Below, one piece after another: positions 1 to 6,822 of a stretch of DNA of 14,127 bases. Position 1 is the stretch's first letter. Each line of letters begins with the position of its first letter. This DNA comes from an uncultured bacterium (GTDB lineage: Bacteria; Bacteroidota; Bacteroidia; Chitinophagales; CAIODY01), in the NCBI GenBank assembly GCA_903871715.1, contig CAIQHW010000446.1:1-14127 (forward strand), given 5' to 3'. The notes below the pieces were generated by a model. It made no database searches. It had not been told where the DNA came from and was given only the letters and a program-made list of their open reading frames with translations. The translations under genes and the position numbers were made by a program.

Positions 1-207
1 CAACAAGCTTTGGATGCTGCTAACAAAGTAAAAGCTGATGCAGAGGCGAAAGGAAAAGCCGCAGTTGATAAAGCAAAACAAGATGCTACGAATGCTGCTA
101 ATAAGGCAAAAGCAGATGCTGAAAATAAAGCGAAAGCCGCAGCAGACAAGGCTGCACAAGATGCCAAGAGCAAAGCAAAAGATGCTTTAAACGGATTGTT
201 TAAATAA
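1..207 (+). CDS. Ala/Lys-rich repeat protein, C-terminal fragment (5' end outside window)
   Basis: The frame is open from base 1, so the gene begins to the left; the TTG at base 10 is not a convincing start. What is visible (68 residues) is almost only Ala, Lys, Asp, Glu, Asn and Gln, and ends in KDALNGLFK. A 26-residue unit beginning AANK.KADAE is present twice in tandem (bases 16-93 and 94-171). The composition predicts a long charged helix, resembling LEA-type or coiled-coil tails. Some Bacteroidota AsmA-like proteins end in a similar Lys/Ala-rich helix, but that is only a guess because the folded part is missing. The next gene begins 18 nt downstream on the same strand, so the two may be co-transcribed. 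Confidence 0.7.
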   Translation, partial: QQALDAANKVKADAEAKGKAAVDKAKQDATNAANKAKADAENKAKAAADKAAQDAKSKAKDALNGLFK

Positions 208-225
208 ATTTTAAATCGAAACTGT

Positions 226-984
226 ATGATTTTTTCTTCGCAAAAAATTAAACGACAAATTTATTTATTAACGGCAGCTTTTCTTTTATGGTCTTGCAGT
301 TCGCATTATTTTATTACTAAAAAAGATTTTGACCAAACACAAATTAGTGCAGTTCAAAATGATGATAGCGTAGCAAATAAAATGGTGTTGCCATATCACG
401 ATTCTATTCAAGGGCAAATGGCTGAAATTATTGCCTATACCCGTGTTGCGCTAAAAAAAGAACAACCCGAAGGCACTTTAGGCAATTGCGTTTGTGATAT
501 TTTTATGCAACATTATACATCACTTCATCCCGATTTATGTATAGTAAATAATGGCGGATTGCGCATTGGGCAAATTGCCGAAGGTGTCATTACCAAAGGA
601 AAAATTTTTGAGTTGATGCCTTTTGACAATAGCATGTTATTGCTTTATGTGCCAGGTAAACAATTAAAACAATTGTTTGAAAAAATTGCTCAAAAAAATG
701 GTTGGCCAGTAAGCGATGGAGTGAGTTTACAAATTCAAAAAGGAAAATTAATTTCAGCTTATCTGCAAGGCAATGAAATCAATGAATCAAAAACTTACAA
801 ACTTATTGTTTCAGATTATTTAGCAAATGGTGGCGATGAGTGCAGCATGCTAAAAGGCTTGCCTCGTGAAGATTTGAAAGAACTATTTCGCGATGCTTTG
901 ATTTCGCAATTACTAATTTCAAAATCTAAAAATGTAAAAATTGCCACTTCTATTTCTGGAAGAATTGTAGAAGTGAGACCGTAA
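226..984 (+). CDS. Lipoprotein with stand-alone 5'-nucleotidase C-terminal domain
   Basis: This 252-residue protein has a lipoprotein signal: a basic start, a hydrophobic stretch and the lipobox LWSC with the acylated Cys at residue 24. The rest matches the C-terminal substrate-binding domain of the UshA/5'-nucleotidase family (known as PF02872). Visible hallmarks are NNGGLR around residue 108, FELMPFDNS around 128, the GKQLKQLFE helix, and SDYLANGGDE near 205. In UshA this domain binds the nucleotide base, while a separate N-terminal metallophosphatase domain holds the metal ions. That catalytic half is not here. Bacteroidota often encode the two halves as neighbouring genes, but the following gene is convergent and unrelated, so a partner would have to lie to the left or elsewhere. 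The domain call is firm; enzyme activity of this polypeptide alone is doubtful. Confidence 0.85.
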   Translation: MIFSSQKIKRQIYLLTAAFLLWSCSSHYFITKKDFDQTQISAVQNDDSVANKMVLPYHDSIQGQMAEIIAYTRVALKKEQPEGTLGNCVCDIFMQHYTSLHPDLCIVNNGGLRIGQIAEGVITKGKIFELMPFDNSMLLLYVPGKQLKQLFEKIAQKNGWPVSDGVSLQIQKGKLISAYLQGNEINESKTYKLIVSDYLANGGDECSMLKGLPREDLKELFRDALISQLLISKSKNVKIATSISGRIVEVRP

Positions 985-1027
985 TTTATTTTCAAAAAAT
1001 CCTAAGATAAAATCAACTTTGCCAGAT

Positions 1028-1375
1028 TTATTTTTCTTTCCAAAAAGTAATAATCAATCCGCCTGCTACTACCAAAACTCCACCAACAATAATTGGTAAT
1101 GATGGAGTTTTATGAAAGATGATAAAATTTATTGCTTGCCATACCACAAATAGAGTGGTAATATAAAGCCCTACAACTTGACCAAATTCAACGGGTGTAA
1201 GATTTAAAAAGAAGCCATAGCCAAATAATAATATTGCGCCTATGAATGCAAAACCAATTCTTATCCAACCGCTATGATTAAAAATAGATAACCGAATTAT
1301 TGCATCACCACTCACTTCTAAGGTGGTTGCGATGAGTAAAAAAACAATAGGATGTAGGTTTTGAAGAAATTTCAT
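1028..1375 (-). CDS. Small multidrug resistance (SMR)-type membrane transporter
   Basis: The product is 115 residues with four hydrophobic segments (about 8-30, 37-57, 62-84 and 90-111), the size and topology of the SMR family, which work as dimers of four-helix subunits in the inner membrane. The first helix carries LEVSGDAIIR, matching the EmrE region AEVIGTTLMK; Glu20 falls where EmrE has its essential proton- and substrate-binding Glu14. The last helix (GGVLVVAGGLII) also resembles EmrE. It begins 37 nt after the porin stop with no promoter of its own visible, so it is probably the last gene of the kup-porin transcript. The substrate cannot be told from sequence; its position suggests a link to ion or osmotic stress, but that is inference. 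Confidence 0.75.
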   Translation of the reverse strand: MKFLQNLHPIVFLLIATTLEVSGDAIIRLSIFNHSGWIRIGFAFIGAILLFGYGFFLNLTPVEFGQVVGLYITTLFVVWQAINFIIFHKTPSLPIIVGGVLVVAGGLIITFWKEK

Positions 1376-1412
1376 GATAGTGGTTTTCGAATTTAAGCCA
1401 CAATGATAAATC

Positions 1413-2780
1413 TTATAATCTAAACAACATTGCCAAAATAATTCTGCTTTCAGATTTTACTAAATCTGGTTTCCAGTTTGGGTCTAAAGGTGTAGTAGTA
1501 TAGCCTGTTTGCGATGTTACACCGCCAGCACCTGCAAAGTAGCCAACGCTTGCTTCACGATGTACAAATTCAATTCTAAAAGTAATACTTTGATTAGGCA
1601 TGTAATCGAAATTGGTAGAAGCATCCCAACCTTTAAATTGGTCGCCAGGGTTTGCACTAAATGGAAATGCGCCTTCAGTTTGTGTTGGATTATTTGGATT
1701 AGGTAAAGGGCTTGCTTGACCAGTTGGATATAACACTAAATATCGACCAGGATTTGTCATTACACCACCACCAAATGTCCAAGCAAATTTATTTTTATGA
1801 AACCAAATTCGGTTGTAAAACATAGCACTGGCAAAGTATTGCGCTGGATTATTCACTGGGTCGCTATTGTTGAACCCATTTACACCACCGCCTTTTTCAT
1901 CACCAATATCACCAGTTAATGAAAATGCCATTTTAGTAATTCCATTTGATGCAGGACGATTGAAATAACGCATCAATACACTGTTATCAGAGTGAAAACG
2001 TTTTCTTTGTGGAATCATCGCAGCATCAGCACCATAATAGTCGTTAGTCAATATTTTGAAATTACTATTACTCGATTGGTAAGTAATATTTCCACCAAAG
2101 CCTGGCATGTTATTAAACTGACCATAGCTTTGCCAGCCATTAATTATCCAAGGTTCAATCTTCAAATTTTTTGTTGGAAAAATTTGAACTCTTACACCAT
2201 TAAAAAACCAAGGTGTATTATCGGATGTGAAAGATGCTTGGTACTCCCAGTTTTCAGGTTGATAATAAGAATTCAAACCGATGTACGACATGAACATACC
2301 TGCATCTACATTGATACCATACCATTTATTAAAATGATAACCAGCGTATGATTCACTTAAATAACGATATACATTTGCCAACTGATATTGCCCACGATAA
2401 GGGCTGTAATCATTACGTGGTACCACGATGGAACGCATACCAAATTGTGTCATGATTCTTGCTCTTGCATTGCCATAATTCAAATCGCCACCAAAATGCA
2501 AGGCTTGTAGTTGCACTTCATTGTTTCTTGCCAATGCCGTAGAACCCACAACTGTATTGTCATTAGGGTTGTTGAACGAATGCGTATAACTCACATCCAT
2601 GAAAATACTTGGCGTAAAATATTTCATTTTGTTAAACATAGATGAATCTCTTCGGTCAGCACCATTTTGCCATGTTTGGTCAATGCCTTCAAACGGAACT
2701 TTTTCAGCAGATTGAGCAAATGAAAATTGCGCTTGAAAACTTAAAATAGCGATGATGAAAAGTGTAAAATATTTAGTCAT
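1413..2780 (-). CDS. Outer-membrane beta-barrel porin, bbp2 (OmpL-like) family
   Basis: The 455-residue product begins with a signal peptide ending FSFAQ. The mature protein is rich in Tyr, Phe, Asn and Gly with alternating strand patterns (for example YFTPSIFMDVSYTHSF, YAGYHFNKWYGINVDAGMF, VRVQIFPTKNLKIEPWIING), and ends in the aromatic-terminated strand RIILAMLFRL. These features fit the putative porin family PF07642. As I recall it, genes of this family sit beside kdp potassium genes in other Bacteroidota, so a role in letting K+ cross the outer membrane is plausible. The gene has its own predicted promoter and KdpE-like operator in the 89-bp gap after kup. The ATG is well placed, 19 nt after the -7 box. 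The barrel call is strong; K+ specificity is inferred from context. Confidence 0.85.
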   Translation of the reverse strand: MTKYFTLFIIAILSFQAQFSFAQSAEKVPFEGIDQTWQNGADRRDSSMFNKMKYFTPSIFMDVSYTHSFNNPNDNTVVGSTALARNNEVQLQALHFGGDLNYGNARARIMTQFGMRSIVVPRNDYSPYRGQYQLANVYRYLSESYAGYHFNKWYGINVDAGMFMSYIGLNSYYQPENWEYQASFTSDNTPWFFNGVRVQIFPTKNLKIEPWIINGWQSYGQFNNMPGFGGNITYQSSNSNFKILTNDYYGADAAMIPQRKRFHSDNSVLMRYFNRPASNGITKMAFSLTGDIGDEKGGGVNGFNNSDPVNNPAQYFASAMFYNRIWFHKNKFAWTFGGGVMTNPGRYLVLYPTGQASPLPNPNNPTQTEGAFPFSANPGDQFKGWDASTNFDYMPNQSITFRIEFVHREASVGYFAGAGGVTSQTGYTTTPLDPNWKPDLVKSESRIILAMLFRL

Positions 2781-2799
2781 GAAATTTGAATTTGGTTTG

Positions 2800-2827
2800 C
2801 AAAATTAGGTTGTAAAAAATATAGAAG
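2800..2827 (-). promoter_or_regulatory. Predicted porin promoter
   Basis: A perfect Bacteroidota -7 box, TAATTTTG, lies at 2807-2800 on the minus strand, 19 nt before the porin ATG. The -33 position (2827-2824) reads CTTC instead of TTTG, so the promoter looks weak without an activator. The third operator box ends 23 nt upstream of the -7 box, the same distance as in the kdpD promoter. Confidence 0.6.
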
Positions 2828-2829
2828 TT

Positions 2830-2869
2830 GTAAAACTTATACTGGTTTGCGTAAAGATTTTATAAAGAA
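2830..2869 (-). promoter_or_regulatory. Predicted KdpE operator upstream of the porin gene (copy B)
   Basis: Read on the minus strand, the element starts one base after the kup stop codon. It holds TTTAT (2866-2862), TTTAC (2855-2851) and TTTAC (2834-2830), spaced 11 and 21 bp, about one and two helix turns. Its first 19 bases are identical to the copy upstream of kdpD, and an ATAAG word sits just before the third box in both. The first two boxes form TTTATA-N5-TTTAC, like the E. coli KdpE site as I remember it. The regulator assignment is inferred from this match and from the kdpE gene nearby. Confidence 0.7.
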
Positions 2870-4837
2870 CTATTTCCCATTTCTGCACAATTCAATGTTC
2901 TGCACAGGTTGATAAATCAATGGGGTGTATTCAATTACCACATCACTTTTATCTAAGCCAAAAGCCCGTTCATCGCTTTGTCCAAAGTGTTTCAGCATAA
3001 AATAACCTTTCAATAATAAACCATCTCTCAATGCAAATTCATTTTCAACCGACAAGAATTTTTCAATCACCACAAATTTAAAATCGGGTTCAGCATTATA
3101 TTTCGTTGAGCCATCAGGACGAATGTGTAGGTTCAATTCTTTTTGGTGCACCAAATCACTCACAATTTTTTTGAAGTATAATTCAGTTCGTGGTTGCACT
3201 CTGAAACCCACATTGATATTCACTTTGATAACTTTATCATCTAATAATTCGCTCACATCATAATTCAAAGTATAAGGTTGTTCAGTACGGTTAATATGCA
3301 CAAACCAATACACATCAGCACGTTTGGGCTTTTTTGAAAAAATTGATTTAATGATTTTGTCTTCAATTTCATTTCGATTATTTGCTTTTGTAAGATAAAT
3401 CAAGTGCGTTGAAAATTTTGGAATCGCATCATCTTCACTCAATTCTTTTAGTTGCAAACTATATTTTCCGAGTTGCGAAAAATGGGTAAATCTGTTGTTG
3501 ATTTTTCGAGCGTAATACCACACATACATCGTCATAAAAATACCCAATTCAAAAAATAAAAACATCCAGCGTTGCTTTATTTTAGCCACGTTGGCGATAA
3601 AGAAAGAAAATTCAATCACGGCAAACATGGTTAAAATTGCAGCCACGTAAATCTTGTTCCATTTCAATTTGTAATACAAAAAATAACCGAGTAAAAGTGT
3701 GGTCATCATCATGGCCACAGTAATCGAAAAGCCATATGCAGCCTCCATTGCACCCGATTCTTTAAAGTATAAAATCATCAACACACAACCAAACCAAAGA
3801 ATGGAATTTACACTCGGAATATAAATTTGCCCTTTAAAATTTGTTGGTTGACGCAATGTAACTCGTGGCCAAAAGTTTAAGTTCATCGCTTCGCTAATCA
3901 ACGTGAAACTACCGCTGATTAAGGCTTGTGAGGCTATGATGGTGGCTGCGGTTGCAATTAAAATACTCGGCAATAAAAACCACGATGGCATGATTTCAAA
4001 AAATGGATTTCTATCGTGCAAGGTTGCTTCACCTTGATGCATCAACCATGCAGATTGCCCTAAATAACAAGCCACCAAACTGATTTTCACATACACCCAA
4101 GTGATACGAATATTTTTGATGCCGCAATGTCCTAAATCGGAATACAAGGCTTCAGCGCCTGTTGTACAAAGAAATACAGCACCCAACAACCAAAAACCTT
4201 TTGGATAGTGCACCAATAAATCGTATGCATAATGCGGACTTAAAGCTTTTAGAACATCAGGATAATGTAAGATTTCAGCACCGCCAACAATCAACAACAT
4301 ACCAAACCAAATTGCCATGATGGGTCCAAATAATTTCCCAATCGCATCGGTTCCAAATCGTTGAAAGAAAAATAATGCTGACAAAATAGCGACTACAATA
4401 CCTATGGTTAGTGTATTTCCAGGTACAATCACCTTTTCTAAACCATGTACCATATTCAATCCCTCAATAGCTGAAGCCACAGAAATTGGAGGTGTGATAA
4501 TACCATCAGCTAACAAAGTGGTTGCTCCTAAAATGGTTGGAATGACTAATTTTTTTCCATAACGACGCACTAATGCATACAAAGAGAATACACCACCTTC
4601 ACCTTCATTATCTGCACGAAGTGTAAGCCAAACGTATTTTACCGAAGTTTGAAAAACCAAAGTCCAGAAAATACAAGAAACACCGCCATATACCAAAACC
4701 ATTTCAATCGGTCTGTTACCAATGACAGCTCTCAAGGCATAAAGAGGGCTAGTTCCAATGTCGCCATAAATAATCCCAAGCGCTACCAACAACGAAGCCA
4801 CAGTTACTTTATTTAAAGTTTTGTGTGTAGTATCCAT
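2870..4837 (-). CDS. kup: Low-affinity potassium uptake transporter, KUP/HAK/KT family
   Basis: Kup imports K+ across the inner membrane, driven by the proton gradient. The 655-residue product (E. coli Kup is 622) begins with the family signature GDIGTSPLYAL at residues 25-35, followed by LADGIITPPISVASAIEGL in the second part of the membrane domain. About twelve hydrophobic segments fill residues 13-440, and a hydrophilic C-terminal domain of roughly 200 residues follows, as usual for Kup. The frame is open further up to a GTG at 4870, but the ATG at 4837 places the conserved core at the usual distance and is preferred. The gene starts 102 nt after the kdpE stop with no TAnnTTTG box in the gap, so it is probably transcribed from the kdpD promoter. 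Its placement with KdpDE suggests induction when K+ is limiting. Confidence 0.95.
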   Translation of the reverse strand: MDTTHKTLNKVTVASLLVALGIIYGDIGTSPLYALRAVIGNRPIEMVLVYGGVSCIFWTLVFQTSVKYVWLTLRADNEGEGGVFSLYALVRRYGKKLVIPTILGATTLLADGIITPPISVASAIEGLNMVHGLEKVIVPGNTLTIGIVVAILSALFFFQRFGTDAIGKLFGPIMAIWFGMLLIVGGAEILHYPDVLKALSPHYAYDLLVHYPKGFWLLGAVFLCTTGAEALYSDLGHCGIKNIRITWVYVKISLVACYLGQSAWLMHQGEATLHDRNPFFEIMPSWFLLPSILIATAATIIASQALISGSFTLISEAMNLNFWPRVTLRQPTNFKGQIYIPSVNSILWFGCVLMILYFKESGAMEAAYGFSITVAMMMTTLLLGYFLYYKLKWNKIYVAAILTMFAVIEFSFFIANVAKIKQRWMFLFFELGIFMTMYVWYYARKINNRFTHFSQLGKYSLQLKELSEDDAIPKFSTHLIYLTKANNRNEIEDKIIKSIFSKKPKRADVYWFVHINRTEQPYTLNYDVSELLDDKVIKVNINVGFRVQPRTELYFKKIVSDLVHQKELNLHIRPDGSTKYNAEPDFKFVVIEKFLSVENEFALRDGLLLKGYFMLKHFGQSDERAFGLDKSDVVIEYTPLIYQPVQNIELCRNGK

Positions 4838-4939
4838 TTCTATTTTCAATTTTATTTTTTGATTAAACACAAATTCAAGAATGAGTTTTCATTTTTAAAA
4901 TCATCTCATTTGCTCATTTCTAATTTTCTAATTGAATTT

Positions 4940-5623
4940 CTATTCGCTCGTAAACCTATATCCAACACCACTTTCTGTAATAATATATTTTGGATGATTA
5001 GCATCATCTTCAATTTTTTTTCGCAACTGCGCTACAAAAACTCTTAAATACTGCGATTGATTTTGATAACCCACTCCCCAAATTTCTTTCAACAAATATT
5101 GATGCGTTAAAACTCTTCCTTCATTTTTTGCAAACAAAATCAGCAGCGCATATTCGGTTGTTGTGAGTTTTAAAATCGTTGAATTTTTCTTCACCACTCT
5201 TGCTGCCAAATCAATTTCCAAAGCCTTGCAAATGATGACAGGATTGTTTTCTTCAAACGCCGAACTTCTTATGGCAGAACGTATTCGAGCCAATAACTCA
5301 CCAGTTCGAAATGGTTTTGTTAAATAATCATTTGCTCCATTATCCAATGCTTTCACGATATTTTCTTCATCATTTTGCACCGATAACATGATGATTGGTT
5401 TTGAATACCACTCTCTTAATTTCTGCAAAATCGAATGCCCACTTTCATCGGGCAAACCAATATCTAAAATAATCAATGCTGGTGGATGCGATGCTGCAGC
5501 AATCATTCCTTCCTTTCCAGTAGCGGCTTCCAACACTTTAAAACCATTTGATTCCAGAGTAATTCGAAGCAATTTTCTGATTTGCGGTTCATCATCTACT
5601 ATCAGTATTTCGATATTATTCAT
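4940..5623 (-). CDS. kdpE: KdpE-type response regulator (OmpR family)
   Basis: The 227-residue protein matches KdpE in length (225 in E. coli). The receiver domain (about 1-120) has the acidic pair Asp10/Asp11, the phosphorylation site Asp54 in LDIGLPD and Lys103 in YLTKPF. The winged-helix domain (about 130-227) carries LTTTEYALL, the recognition-helix region YLRVFVAQLRKKIE and the closing TESGVGYRF, all very close to E. coli KdpE (YLRIYMGHLRQKLE, TETGIGYRF as I recall them). The start codon overlaps the end of the kinase gene by 8 nt (ATGAATAA), which points to translational coupling and a cognate pair. Two KdpE-like operators in the window are its predicted targets. Confidence 0.93.
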   Translation of the reverse strand: MNNIEILIVDDEPQIRKLLRITLESNGFKVLEAATGKEGMIAAASHPPALIILDIGLPDESGHSILQKLREWYSKPIIMLSVQNDEENIVKALDNGANDYLTKPFRTGELLARIRSAIRSSAFEENNPVIICKALEIDLAARVVKKNSTILKLTTTEYALLILFAKNEGRVLTHQYLLKEIWGVGYQNQSQYLRVFVAQLRKKIEDDANHPKYIITESGVGYRFTSE

Positions 5624-6698
5624 TCTTCAAATTATTTAAGTAAGAAGTTTCCGCAGGAATTTCGATGGTGAAAATTGCACCGCCCGAAGGAACGTTTTTC
5701 AAACTAATTTTTCCTCCATGCGCTTCTACAAAGCCTTTCACAATGGATAATCCTAAGCCAGTTCCTTTCGTTTGCTTCGGATTGATTCTGTAAAATTTAT
5801 CAAACACCTTGTTGATTTCATCGGTTGGAAATCCATTTCCGTTGTCTTCCACAATCATCAATAAATTATCTCGTTCGCAAGTGATGCTAATTTTTATCAC
5901 CGAATTTGCAGGCGTATAAGCTGATGCGTTGTACAATAAATTGTAAAGCACTTGTTCCATCAAACCAACATCCAATTTAAATAATGGCACTTCATCTTTT
6001 ATTTTCACTTCTACTTTGTGATGCTGCAACTGCTCATCCAGACTGCTTATTACGGCATACACCATTTCTTTGGCATCGCACCAATCTAATTTGGGTTGAA
6101 TAATTCCAGATTCTAATCGGCTCATGTTCAACAGATTTTCAACTTGCTGATTTAATCTTAATGAAGCGATTGAAATTTCATCCAATAATTGTTTTTGATT
6201 CTCTTCCGAAATATTTTTTCTGTTGCTAAGTAAATTATCAGAAGCTCCAATGATTGTAGCAATGGGCGTTCGCAGCTCATGCGATAAAGAATTGAGTAGG
6301 GTGTTGTAAAACTTAAGAGTGTTTTGTTCTTTCTCGTGTTGTAAAATTTCTTTTTGTCCTTTTCTGATTTGAAAAGTCAGAACGCCATTTACCAACGCCA
6401 CAATAAAATACATCAGCAGCATCAGTGCATCTTCGGCACTGCTTACCTGAAATGTAAATCGTGGTGGAATGAAAAAGAAATCCCAAATCAATGCACTTAA
6501 AATAGCAGCAGCTAATACCGACCAAATATCCATGACCATTGCCAACAACGAAACCGTTACCAACAACAGATATGCTACTACTTTATATCCTAAATAGGGT
6601 GTAAGACCAAAAGACAAAGTGGACACCAAACACACCGCAATCAAGCTGTAAAACAAGCGTTGAGTTTGAAATAATCTTTTATGAAAAAGGTTAGTCAC
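5616..6698 (-). CDS. kdpD: KdpD-like sensor histidine kinase lacking the N-terminal sensor domain
   Basis: With a GTG start at 6698 the product is 360 residues. Four membrane segments (about 15-28, 35-55, 57-75 and 90-110) match the KdpD transmembrane domain (DUF4118), including the signature FFFIPPRF at 74-81. The kinase core follows: H-box SLSHELRTP with phospho-acceptor His140, N-box NLLYNA with Asn257, DNGNG at 285-289 and GTGLGL at 312-317. E. coli KdpD has about 390 extra N-terminal residues (KdpD and Usp-like domains with the ATP-binding loop); these are absent, and the adjacent upstream gene is the amidase. An upstream TTG at 6743 keeps the frame open but lies inside the predicted -33 box, so GTG 6698 is preferred; it sits 18 nt after the -7 box, like the porin start after its own. 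Confidence 0.85.
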   Translation of the reverse strand: MTNLFHKRLFQTQRLFYSLIAVCLVSTLSFGLTPYLGYKVVAYLLLVTVSLLAMVMDIWSVLAAAILSALIWDFFFIPPRFTFQVSSAEDALMLLMYFIVALVNGVLTFQIRKGQKEILQHEKEQNTLKFYNTLLNSLSHELRTPIATIIGASDNLLSNRKNISEENQKQLLDEISIASLRLNQQVENLLNMSRLESGIIQPKLDWCDAKEMVYAVISSLDEQLQHHKVEVKIKDEVPLFKLDVGLMEQVLYNLLYNASAYTPANSVIKISITCERDNLLMIVEDNGNGFPTDEINKVFDKFYRINPKQTKGTGLGLSIVKGFVEAHGGKISLKNVPSGGAIFTIEIPAETSYLNNLKNE

Positions 6699-6716
6699 TT
6701 CCTTAAATTTATAAAG

Positions 6717-6744
6717 CAAAAGTAGCCGCCAAAAAATAAGCAAA
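6717..6744 (-). promoter_or_regulatory. Predicted kdpDE-kup promoter
   Basis: On the minus strand TTTG (6744-6741) and TACTTTTG (6724-6717) are separated by 16 nt, matching the Bacteroidota primary sigma consensus TTTG/TAnnTTTG, with spacing at the short end. Transcription would begin near 6710, about 12 nt before the GTG start of kdpD. Confidence 0.6.
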
Positions 6745-6746
6745 GT

Positions 6747-6786
6747 GTAAAGACTTATGGCTTTGATGTAAAGATTTTATAAAGAA
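6747..6786 (-). promoter_or_regulatory. Predicted KdpE operator upstream of kdpDE-kup (copy A)
   Basis: On the minus strand this element contains TTTAT (6783-6779), TTTAC (6772-6768) and TTTAC (6751-6747), spaced 11 and 21 bp. Its first 19 bases, TTCTTTATAAAATCTTTAC, are identical to the copy before the porin gene, and the third box is kept at the same spacing even though the bases between differ. The third box ends just upstream of the -33 hexamer region, as expected for an OmpR-family activator contacting RNA polymerase. The implication is positive autoregulation of kdpDE together with kup. Confidence 0.7.
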
Positions 6787-6822
6787 TATTGTTGCACAAT
6801 TTGGAAGAGCAAATATTTATCC

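Noticed and set aside
985..1027. Bidirectional terminator between the converging genes
   Set aside because: The 43-bp gap shows no convincing stem-loop.
4838..4870. GTG start at 4870 adding 11 residues to Kup
   Set aside because: The added residues are not typical of Kup, and the ATG at 4837 places the conserved motif at the usual distance.
4838..4939. A separate KdpE-controlled promoter for kup
   Set aside because: The gap between kdpE and kup contains neither the TTTAT/TTTAC boxes nor a TAnnTTTG box.
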